Source: Heliocidaris tuberculata (Eukaryota; Echinodermata; Echinoidea; Camarodonta; Echinometridae). Taken from it: 64,000 bases of DNA. This document shows positions 55,560 through 64,000 of the stretch, piece after piece. The notes under the pieces were generated by a model. The model was given only the letters and a program-made list of their open reading frames with translations, was not told the origin of the DNA and did no database searches. Position 1 is the stretch's first letter. The number at the start of each line of letters is the position of its first letter. The stretch spans positions 28,949,821-29,013,820 of the forward strand of contig CM046849.1 in the NCBI GenBank assembly GCA_025618425.1. Direction: 5' to 3'. Made by a program: the position numbers and the translations under genes.

Positions 55560-56112
55560 GTACAAACTTGCCTCATTTTGTGACAAAATTCACTCAAAAA
55601 TCGTTTTTGTTACAAAATTATTGAACAGAATTCATTTTGTAACAAAATGAATTTAAAAAGGTAATTCTGTAACAAAAAAATATTCTGTTACAAAATTAAC
55701 ATTACAGAATTATTTTGTCCGATTTCATTTTGTAACGAACATCATTCTGTTACAAAATTAACATGACAAGAATTTTCATTTTGTTACAAAAATTATTCTG
55801 TTACAAAATGAACAAGTCCAATTATATTTTGTAACGGAAAATTATTTTGTCCCGTTCTCATTTTGTAACGAAAATAATTTTGTTACAAAATTAACATGAC
55901 GAAATTATTTTGTCCATTCTCATTTTGTAACAAAAATCATTCTGTTACAAAATGAACATGACAAAATCAATTTGTACATTTGTATTTTGGTAACCAAAAT
56001 AATTCTGTTACAAAATTATCATGACAAAATTTGTTTTGTCCATTTTCATTTTGTAACAAAAATCTTTTTGTTACAAAATTAATTTCCTGACAGAATGATT
56101 CGGTTCATTCTC
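55560..56112. repeat. Palindromic tandem array (TTTTGTAACAAAA type)
   Basis: Repeated pairs of CATTTTGTAACAAAA and TTCTGTTACAAAATTAACAT with 'gacaaaattattttgtcc' between them. Units are roughly 50-75 bp and each is nearly self-complementary. At least seven units are visible before the assembly gap starts at 56113. Confidence 0.9.
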
Positions 56113-56612
56113 NNNNNNNNNNNNNNNNNNNNNNNNNNNNNNNNNNNNNNNNNNNNNNNNNNNNNNNNNNNNNNNNNNNNNNNNNNNNNNNNNNNNNNNN
56201 NNNNNNNNNNNNNNNNNNNNNNNNNNNNNNNNNNNNNNNNNNNNNNNNNNNNNNNNNNNNNNNNNNNNNNNNNNNNNNNNNNNNNNNNNNNNNNNNNNNN
56301 NNNNNNNNNNNNNNNNNNNNNNNNNNNNNNNNNNNNNNNNNNNNNNNNNNNNNNNNNNNNNNNNNNNNNNNNNNNNNNNNNNNNNNNNNNNNNNNNNNNN
56401 NNNNNNNNNNNNNNNNNNNNNNNNNNNNNNNNNNNNNNNNNNNNNNNNNNNNNNNNNNNNNNNNNNNNNNNNNNNNNNNNNNNNNNNNNNNNNNNNNNNN
56501 NNNNNNNNNNNNNNNNNNNNNNNNNNNNNNNNNNNNNNNNNNNNNNNNNNNNNNNNNNNNNNNNNNNNNNNNNNNNNNNNNNNNNNNNNNNNNNNNNNNN
56601 NNNNNNNNNNNN
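56113..56612. other. Assembly gap, exactly 500 N
   Basis: A round 500-N block, probably a scaffolding placeholder of unknown true length. It begins inside the palindromic array, the likely cause. Reading frames across it are meaningless. Confidence 0.99.
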
Positions 56613-57326
56613 AAACGAAGGAAGGTCTTATCATGCTTATGATGAACTGAAGTTCCTGGTAATACCACATTCAATGTAGGGTGAAGCCGGAGTACCCCGT
56701 TCCCTTTATCCCATTTTCAGTTGCAAGGCAAAGGAAATACCATTTTAACTATTCGCATTGAATCTACACCACGCTGGGTTTCCCAAGGAGAGAGAATATC
56801 CTATGAAAGAAAGAATATTTCCTTCTCTTCATTACCCTTCATAAGGATCACCTTAAGGAGTATCACTGATTAGAATGTATCCTGAGCCTCAAAATAAATT
56901 ATTCAATCTCTATGACATATACTTATATATTCATGAAGACAAGAAAATACTCCGAAGGGGCAAGAGCCTAGAAACCCATATCCAACACAAAATAACAATA
57001 GGGGACGCCATTAAAAATACAGTGATTACCAAAACTGAATGTGTATTAACCCCTTGACTATTGAATTCTCTCATTCCCATAGGCTTAATACAGGAGCCAC
57101 CCGGTTCCCGTGGGCAATGGGTTAAAGCTAAAAATGAGTTTGTCGCTTTATTAAGTGATTTCTCCATGTTTGCCGTCGATACGAAAAAGAGGACAAAGTC
57201 AGCTAATTTAACCTGGCAATCAGTCTAGCGCCACCAGTCGTCCTATATGACTGTCCTTTTCTTTACTTCACCATCTTGACCATCCATGTTCACGGTATCT
57301 ACATGTAAATTTCATTTTCTTTCTAG
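56613..57326. other. No gene recognised; pyrimidine tract leading to next exon
   Basis: The last 90 bases become pyrimidine-rich and end TTTTCTTTCTAG, a strong acceptor. No other SLC6-like exon is seen here. Confidence 0.45.
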
Positions 57327-57419
57327 CGATGGGACGTTCTTACCACATCAAGGGTGCCCCATCACGCGACTTCAACTGACGAGAAAGAAAATGGCTACCT
57401 CCAACTAGAAGTTCGTTAA
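57327..57419 (+). CDS. SLC6A6-like: Second SLC6-type terminal exon (alternative 3' exon or paralogue remnant)
   Basis: After the acceptor TTTCTTTCTAG (ends 57326) a phase-0 frame of 30 codons plus TAA begins RWDVLTTSRVPHHATS and ends LQLEVR. It has exactly the same length as the proximal terminal exon (93 nt with stop) and about 15 of 30 residues are identical, including RW, LTT, TS.DEKE and the final EVR. It can follow exon 12 without breaking the frame. No copies of exons 1-12 are visible between 48.1 and 57.3 kb. It is therefore either an alternatively used last exon or the tail of a duplicated gene whose other exons are lost or hidden in the gap. Candidate AATAAA at 57639. Confidence 0.75.
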   Translation, partial: RWDVLTTSRVPHHATSTDEKENGYLQLEVR

Positions 57420-57638
57420 CCCAAATACATAATGTCATTCCGAACTTTGATTTCCTTTAATTCAATATTTTTAAAGGTCCTTCTTTATGGAACAATCTCC
57501 CATACTTACTGAAAAATAGTATGTATTTATTTGCCAATTGAGGCGTCAACGTACGATAAAGCTATTTGCTTTTTTCAATAATTTGATATTTTGTCTTTAA
57601 TTTTATATATTTTTTTTTTTTTTTTAATGGAGAATGAA

Positions 57639-57644
57639 AATAAA
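57639..57644 (+). promoter_or_regulatory. Candidate poly(A) signal, distal exon
   Basis: AATAAA about 220 bases after the distal TAA, close behind a T-run. Supports a functional 3' end but is not proof. Confidence 0.35.
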
Positions 57645-59577
57645 GTTGAATTGAATTTAATTCGGGTAAACGGGGTCTTAGATCAGAAGAATACTTTGTA
57701 GTATAGTGAGTAAAACTTTTTGCAAAATGTTCAATCTTTGAATGAAAAAGATTATTGCGGTATAGCAAAAATACCAATTAGAAACAGGTTTGTTGTATTC
57801 AACGAGCCAGCGAGCAGAGTAAGTCTTCTATGACAAACTCCAAATGATAACGACGATTGTTTGTTTGATCTATCCTAAACATGTACATTAATCTGTCCTT
57901 TATGAAAGGAATCGGTTGTTAATTGTTCTTGTGCAACTTCTTAATACCCTTATCTTTGTATTATTATTAGTTTGTTATATACAAAGTTATTACATCGTAT
58001 TATGTTTAATCATTGAATCGATATGTATCATGTATGCTTATTTGGAAACGGAATAATAAATCAAGTCAAATAAACGAATCTGGATTTATTTGCTGGTTAA
58101 CGAAGAAATGTTTAAAGATGATCATAGATAAGGAGAACTAATGAACTATTTGAAACTATTTTTCACAAGATAATCTAGTTTTAAAAAAGGAATAAGAACA
58201 TGTAGCAGCAGAGAAAATACACTTTCAGGAGATTTACCATTTTATTCAAGCACCTCTTCATACGGAATGTCTTCATTTGTTTCGTACTTTTTTATTGACC
58301 TTAATTTCAGGCCTGCAAATTATTCATACAGATTTTTTTTTAAACATAGTTACATGGCAAGAAAACAAACAAATTAAACTAAATATTGAACATGTTAGAA
58401 GCAAACTAATCATATCAAATACTGAAACATATGTCTTTCTCATAGTAGTTAAAATAATTTGAAGGAACTTGTATTTTAAAAGAAATGATAACCTGTTGCT
58501 TAAATATGCATACCGGACTGAGTATACATGTACATTTTTAAAACTAAATCTTTATGAAATACTGGTACATGTGTAAGTGATAAATTCACATTTCTGAGAC
58601 TCCAGGATATAATGTATATGATATATTTTATATGTTTGCATGTACCAACTTTTATTCGTTTAAAAGTATGACGTTAAAGTAGATAAATATTTCAATTGGA
58701 TATCAAAATGTGAGTAGGTTTTATCCTAGTAAGACTATTCGATTATAACCATATGATTGTGTTTTATTATTAAGTCTGTATTAAAAAGGATTTTTACGAC
58801 TTGCATTGTGTTTGATGTTTCCTGAGACACTATGTTTGTAAGCAGTTTAATGGTGTCTTACAGATGCCTTAGTTTTGGTGAAAACCAACGTGAAAGGCAT
58901 AAGACATCATGATACTCTGAAACATTCTATAGGCAACATTATACAGAATATACATGTCAGAATTATCTTATATACAAACCATAGATAATGAAAGTAACAT
59001 CATACAGGCATTTAAAGTTGAATATAGTTGTTTGCTTTGTTAAAATAAAGTGAAATGAAATTAGGTCCCTACTTATAACGGAATTATTCTTAATCGGAGT
59101 CCGAGGCTGGAGCAATATGATTACCAAAATTCCCTCACTTAAAATCTCAAGAAATTGTATAATTTTTACCCAGGATTTCTATGGCAATAAATGTCTTGCT
59201 GCCATTTAAAAAAAAAAAAAAATTCTTTCACAAAATTTTAAATAGACTTCCACAAATTTATGCAAGTAAACCTTAGGATTATGTGTATTTTTAGAGACAG
59301 GCATAAAGAATTAAACATCTACCATACCTTTCAAAATGCACCCCCCCCCCCCCCTTCGATAGTCGATCTAATGGTCCCCAAATAGATGACACCGTATCGA
59401 TGAAAAATATATCGCCTGCATAAAATGGGGCCTATTTTTCTTCTGAACTTTCCCGCCTTTCAGAATGTGATATAAGAGCTATATATCGATACAAAAACCG
59501 GGAAGACATCTAGCCGATCACATCACGACCAAAGGCAAGATTGTTTTCATCATTATGAATAGCACATTGAATTGTCA
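57645..59577. other. No gene recognised
   Basis: AT-rich, with a poly-C run at about 59340-59354. No exon or clear repeat copy supported. Confidence 0.4.
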
Positions 59578-59833
59578 CTATGAACATGACGGACAAAGAG
59601 AGTGGACAAAATAAACATTCTACCCTTCACAATGGTTCTGGTAGACTAAAGAACATCCCTTCTCTGCTATTCTGTATAACAGGTGAATATTCCTGTGACA
59701 CCTGTTTTACATATTTTCGCAGAATAGCAGTGAAGGGATGTTATTTTGTCTACCAGAACCACTGTCATGACTGTGAAGGGTAGAATGAGGAGTTGTTTAT
59801 TTTGTCCACTCTCTTTGTCCGTCATGTTCATAG
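59578..59833. mobile_element. 256-bp hairpin MITE with TA flanks
   Basis: The left arm TGAACATGACGGACAAAGAG continues with 'agtggacaaaataaac', 'attctacccttcac' and 'ggttctggtagac'. It is mirrored along its whole length by the right arm ending 'tctttgtccgtcatgttca', so the element is one long stem with a small turn near 'aacaggtgaatattcctg'. TA stands just outside each end, as in Tc1/mariner-type insertions. No coding capacity. Confidence 0.88.
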
Positions 59834-60508
59834 CGAGTAATTTAAGCACACAAATGGCGTTAATTCGACGGAATTAGAGCTGCATTAAATATTGCACTTG
59901 TTAAACTTATGTACATAGTTGTTTTGTTCATTGATCCTTTTTTCTCTTTGAAAGATAAAGGCCGAACTGTGATTTCATTACATCATGTGACTGAATTAAA
60001 AGTGCATTCTTTCTTTAAAAATATAAATGCAGAGAACTCGTACTTCTGAATCTACATATTTACTACAAACATGATATCATGATATTTAGATTAGTGATTA
60101 AGACAAAATATTAATACGGTGGTGACGACAAAATCATTCTCACAGTTTCCATCTTAATCATATTCTGCTCCTGAATGTAAAAAAGTAGGTATTTTTGTAT
60201 CTTGGACTGAATCCTGTTCAGTGATAAACTGCTTTTTTCTCCAAACTATAATCGCAAAGAATTTTGTAAACAACCATCTCTAAGGAAATTTCGCCAATAA
60301 GCGCCTGAAATTGTCCTTTTCTACCATGGATAACGTGCAGACGACTTGAATTTATATCAATTTTAGGTTTACTTCTAACAGGTCTACATGTTTGTTTTTA
60401 AAAATACTGTCTTTTTAGAATACAATACAATTTCGCAAAGAAGTTTATCAAGTTCAGTATAAGTGTAATCCTTTCTAGATGAGTTTGTTCGGCAGGGTAA
60501 ATCCTACG
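59834..60508 (-). other. Probable NeuroD 3' UTR and downstream sequence
   Basis: Directly follows the NeuroD stop on the minus strand. I see no canonical AATAAA on that strand within this interval, so the poly(A) site is unresolved. Confidence 0.4.
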
Positions 60509-61621
60509 TTAAGCACGAAACAAATCTTGCCCATTACACCCAAGACCAAGATTCCTGTAGCCTTTATCAGCCATAGCTACATTAAGTCCGTAATGTTCAG
60601 GTGTAGCACCGGTGTTGGAATAAAGACTGGAAGTACTCGTTACATCATTCACAGCACCTGAGATGTCCGTGTAGGGTGTATACACCTGGTTGCCCGTCGG
60701 AAAGGCGAGGGGGTCGTGATGCGGATACGCGAGGGGCCGTTGAGAGAATTTATCGGCGCTCGACGTCAAACAAGATGGCGGTGGTGAGGTTTGCTGGAAC
60801 TGGCAGCTGAAGGTCGAGTTTGGAGAGGACGAGGCGGTGGCTGGTGTCGGGTCGTATTGACGGTGGAACAGTTCAGGTGGCGAGCTGCAGTACCCGTCTG
60901 ACGGTAGAAAGAGTTGATGGATGGATGTCGAGCCCGTGTTTGAAAGGGCAGACGAGGTCATGCTCTCGCCCAATCTGTGATGACCAGACGTGTTCGACAA
61001 ATCATAGCCATAGCTGTCTGTCATGCTGCTCATCGGGGCACTGGTGGACCAGGCACTGTACGGTGAGGTCTGGTCATCCGGGAGAAGTGTACGCGGATTC
61101 AACTGCATGGCGCCAGCAACAAGGTTCGTGGTTGGCTGAGACAGACCACGTGATAAAGTCTGCGCGAAAGAGATGTTATCCGGAACAACTCCCGTGCGGA
61201 GAATGTCGGCTAGAGCGTGGATGTAGTTCTTCGCGAGGCGTAAAGTCTCAATTTTGGAGAGCTTTTGCGTGGATGAATAACAAGGAACTACCTTACGCAG
61301 ACGATCTAGCGCGTCGTTCAATCCGTGCATGCGATTACGCTCTCTCGTGTTCGCTTTTAATCTCCTCATTTTAAATTTCTGAACCCTTGCTTTCGTCATC
61401 TTTTTCTTCTTTGGCCCTCGCTTTTTGGGCGGTGGCTTTTCTCCATTCTCTCCCACATTTGCTTTTGCATTCTTCCTTCCTCTCTTCCCTCCTTTTGTTG
61501 TCGTCTGGACTGTGCTTGGTTTTTCTTCAAGGGCGCCCTCGATATCGGCTTCGTCACCGCTTTCCGTTTCTGGTGTGAACTCGAGCATGACGTCATCGAG
61601 TTCCTGTAGGGTGGGGCCCAT
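60509..61621 (-). CDS. neurod1: NeuroD-family bHLH transcription factor
   Basis: Neuronal differentiation regulator of the NeuroD group; such proteins bind CANNTG E-boxes in the nucleus as heterodimers with E-proteins. The 370-residue frame has an acidic N-terminus, a nuclear-localisation-type stretch [16 protein letters not shown] (about 64-79), and a bHLH at about 86-139. The basic region contains [16 protein letters not shown] and helix 2 contains [18 protein letters not shown]. The following NeuroD-specific block [20 protein letters not shown] separates it from neurogenin and atonal types. The C-terminus is Ser/Thr/Pro-rich, like an activation region. Coding in a single exon after an upstream intron is typical of NeuroD genes. 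The ATG at 61621 is the first in frame, but the frame stays open to an acceptor at 61680. Transcribed toward the SLC6 gene. Confidence 0.96.
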   Translation of the reverse strand: MGPTLQELDDVMLEFTPETESGDEADIEGALEEKPSTVQTTTKGGKRGRKNAKANVGENGEKPPPKKRGPKKKKMTKARVQKFKMRRLKANTRERNRMHGLNDALDRLRKVVPCYSSTQKLSKIETLRLAKNYIHALADILRTGVVPDNISFAQTLSRGLSQPTTNLVAGAMQLNPRTLLPDDQTSPYSAWSTSAPMSSMTDSYGYDLSNTSGHHRLGESMTSSALSNTGSTSIHQLFLPSDGYCSSPPELFHRQYDPTPATASSSPNSTFSCQFQQTSPPPSCLTSSADKFSQRPLAYPHHDPLAFPTGNQVYTPYTDISGAVNDVTSTSSLYSNTGATPEHYGLNVAMADKGYRNLGLGCNGQDLFRA

Positions 61622-61680
61622 CGCTTGTGGCTCTTTCTTGATGACGTTGCCTGTCGTTCTTAGGGTGTGTAGGTTAACCT
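61622..61680 (-). promoter_or_regulatory. NeuroD exon 5' part, open frame to splice acceptor
   Basis: On the minus strand 'ggtattctttcag' ends at 61681. The 59 bases between that acceptor and the ATG have no stop in the NeuroD frame and would read [19 protein letters not shown]. The IKKE piece fits a sumoylation consensus. It may be 5' UTR or coding from an upstream exon. Confidence 0.5.
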
Positions 61681-61869
61681 CTGAAAGAATACCAAAAGAA
61701 AGAACAAGAAATTCTTGAATGTGAATAATAACGACGATGTTAACATTCCGTTCTTGTATGGCGCATATCGCATAATAACGTTACTTCTCTGTGTTTTTCC
61801 AAAAGATTTTGAAATAATTACCCAAGATTTAGTTCCGGCAACAAACAGTGCACAGTACCTTTAAGGAAC

Positions 61870-61960
61870 AATTCTACACCTGGGTTGAGAGTGGAAATGT
61901 ATATTAATGTCTTACCAAATGATAATAGTACAGTGCCTGGTCCTCAGCACAGTGACCTTT
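61870..61960 (-). mobile_element. SINE fragment upstream of NeuroD
   Basis: 'cacctgggttgagagtgg' and 'tattaatgtcttaccaaatg' match the SINE body seen at 46325 and 43838. Short and truncated. Confidence 0.5.
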
Positions 61961-62859
61961 ACATACCCAGTCAAGTGTTAAAAGTACTGGACTACGACGA
62001 TACTTCTACAATGAAAAGGACGCCTGTTGTTGTTGTTGTTGTTGTTAATAATGGGTCGAACACATAAAGTCCCACATTTGTTTTATAGTCCGTCAGGAAC
62101 ACGAACGCTAGCATCAGTTTCGTTGTTCAGTCGACATCGAATTTCATTGGAACATAATTTTTAGTTTTAACGGTTAGCATTTTCTTTTCGGCAGAAGGCG
62201 CGTAAATTATAGTTTTGGTCATTTGGTATGACAGTTGTGCAATATACTTGCATCTGATAGAGTGACATATCTAAAACAATAATGACAGTATTTTACCATT
62301 GCTGTTTCTTTAAGTTAAGTTTAATTTTCATAACACTATGTATGAGATCGGGGGTTCAAGCAATAGTTTAATACTAATAGTAATACTAAGTCGAGTAAAA
62401 AGCTCCTAAAATCACAATTCCATTAAAACGGTCATTTTCGATTTTTTTTTCTGATATAGACCTATTTTTAGACTATTTTCAATTAAGGCTGTAACCAAAT
62501 AAGGTAAAAAGCAAGATTGATGGTAGTAAGTTTCCCATTGCAATTTTCCTGAGCTAACTATCTTATTGAACCGATGACTACTCCATTTTTTTAAATCGTA
62601 ATGAGACAAAGCTTTTTTACAGTCCATTTCTTCATTTTTCAAAATGACAAGAAAGATCATTTATAGCGAATGCCACACACACAAAAAAACCTCTAAATTC
62701 AGTGACATCTCTGGCGGCATTAGGGGCATTGTATGCCAACTGTCAACATTTCTCTCAAATCTATATACACCAAGGGGACAAATCTAGATGAAAACATGGT
62801 ATTAAATAGAGAACGATTCATTTCATGGCCTTTGGCTTTGAGACAAATTGCACCTCAAC
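61961..62859. other. Upstream of NeuroD; no exon recognised
   Basis: AT-rich with a short (GTT)n run at about 62026-62045. If the CpG-rich stretch beyond it is the first exon, this would be intron. Confidence 0.4.
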
Positions 62860-63110
62860 CTTCTCCCGAAGCAACGGGGTAGTGAATTCAAACACTTCAC
62901 ACTCTCGTATAATTACGCTCTCCGCAAAGCCGAGCTCTACGCGAAACAAGCGCCGCCGCGCACACGAAAGAAATCGTCTTGCTTCCCCCAACTCAAACAT
63001 CGACGGAGCGAGCGGAAAAACCTACACGCCATATGTTCACATTTTTGTAGTTAATTACAAGGCGGAATGGTCCGCATTTTAGCGCGGTTTTAGCGAGCCC
63101 ATTATAGGGG
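62860..63110 (-). promoter_or_regulatory. CpG-rich candidate promoter or first exon of NeuroD
   Basis: CpG dinucleotides are far denser here than in the surrounding AT-rich sequence, for example 'ctctacgcgaaacaagcgcc' and 'gccgcgcacacgaaagaaat'. An E-box CATATG lies at 63030-63035. The position, 1.2-1.5 kb upstream of the NeuroD acceptor, suits a 5' UTR exon or promoter. I cannot pick a donor site with confidence. Confidence 0.35.
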
Positions 63111-63348
63111 GTCTTTACGGGCATGCATCGAGAATTTTTTAATCCACACCACTTATCTCTTGCTATCCACTTAAGCGAATTATAATCGTAACTATGAACT
63201 TGGTGCAACCGCCAATTATTTGCGCTTTTTGACGTTTAATTCGTTTCTCTCACATTGGCAAATTGATAAAACTTCACCGTGAGATTATTTCATTGTCCTC
63301 ATCAGTTCGATCAGAAGCCCTTATCTATCCAAACTGCAAGGAATGCAC

Positions 63349-63410
63349 CACGTGATACGTATCACTATCATTGTTACGTATCACTTGCATTGTGACGTGT
63401 GAAAATTGTT
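63349..63410. promoter_or_regulatory. Palindrome cluster with E-box upstream of NeuroD
   Basis: CACGTG at 63349-63354 overlaps the perfect 14-bp palindrome GTGATACGTATCAC (63352-63365). The half TTACGTATCAC recurs about 20 bp later and 'attacgtatcaa' at about 63526. Confidence 0.35.
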
Positions 63411-64000
63411 TATTTGGGGGTTTTCATGTGCTGCCAAGCGGTCAATTATTATAATTCATTTTTCCATCATAATCCTTTTATTTTCAAGGTTAAAAGCAAA
63501 TTTACATGAGACTTACACTTATAATTACGTATCAAAAATATAAATGGTATTTTCTCTCGTTATTTGACATTATCTTCGTTATTTTTTACAAACGGTATAA
63601 CAGTAGCATTCAAAATACCTTAAGTAAGACGTGGAACAGATGTTAATGGGTTGATACGGTTTATACCAATAAAAAGTAATGATTACTTTCAGTTTTCGTT
63701 AAAATTCTGTTTTGGAAACATAATCGTGTCGATAAAAAAATGAAGTGATAACACGAATGCCAAAGATGGTGAATGAATTGAATACAGAAGTAATAGTAAA
63801 TATGCCATTATAGAGGCGAAATTTCAATCAACCGTACATACCATCTTAAACACCCACATGCCTTAACTTCAGTACGGTATTATAATAATCAGGTAGAAAA
63901 TATAACTTAAAGAGATTAGGCTTGATAGTCCCATTTTAATGCAAATTGCTTTTAATTAGCAACGAATAATAATCAAATCAAACTAATAGTGCGGAGTTTA
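63411..64000. other. No gene recognised
   Basis: AT-rich sequence to the window end; nothing else supported. Confidence 0.4.

Noticed and set aside
55560..56112. CRISPR-like array
   Set aside because: Units are palindromic and adjoin directly without unique spacers of fixed length. The context is a eukaryotic genome with exon-intron genes.
56071..56679. Three frames of nearly 200 codons
   Set aside because: They consist almost wholly of unknown residues from the 500-N gap.
60820..61374. 184-codon plus-strand frame
   Set aside because: It lies antisense to the NeuroD coding exon and shows no family motif; it is a shadow frame.

Overview
This window looks like nuclear DNA of a marine deuterostome invertebrate, most likely an echinoderm of sea-urchin type. 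That is an inference from three things: intron-rich genes, a NeuroD homologue, and the style of the dispersed repeats (short tRNA-headed SINEs, foldback MITEs, long CT, AAT and poly-C tracts). Nothing in the window names the species. There are no bacterial operons, no CRISPR array, and no reverse transcriptase or transposase reading frame that I can recognise.

Two genes are well supported. (1) Plus strand, 34376-48047: an SLC6-family Na+/Cl- coupled transporter of the taurine/creatine/betaine/GABA group, rebuilt here as 13 coding exons with every splice phase agreeing (618 residues). A second 93-nt terminal coding exon, in the same phase and ending in the same three residues, lies about 9.3 kb downstream at 57327-57419. 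It is either an alternative C-terminus or the remnant of a duplicated neighbour. (2) Minus strand, 61621-60509: a NeuroD-type bHLH transcription factor in one coding exon of 370 residues. Its frame stays open upstream to a splice acceptor at 61680, and a CpG-rich stretch that could be its promoter or first exon lies at about 62860-63110. The two genes converge and show no functional link beyond proximity.

Layout: 1-34 kb is gene-poor and repeat-dense, with a 556-bp tandem duplication, several MITE families, SINEs and large microsatellites, plus two weak exon-like candidates at 8.2 and 9.3 kb. 34-48 kb is the transporter gene, whose introns carry more SINEs and MITEs; two introns have a trinucleotide microsatellite at the 3' splice site. 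48-57 kb is repeat-rich and includes a 1.25-kb pyrimidine strand inside a MITE-like frame and a palindromic tandem array that runs into a 500-N assembly gap. 57-64 kb holds the downstream exon, a 256-bp near-perfect hairpin element, and NeuroD with its upstream region.

The most notable patterns are the duplicated terminal exon, a foldback MITE family whose two arms agree within each copy but differ strongly between copies and which inserts at CCWGG-like sites (two internal empty-site comparisons), and microsatellites sitting at splice acceptors.
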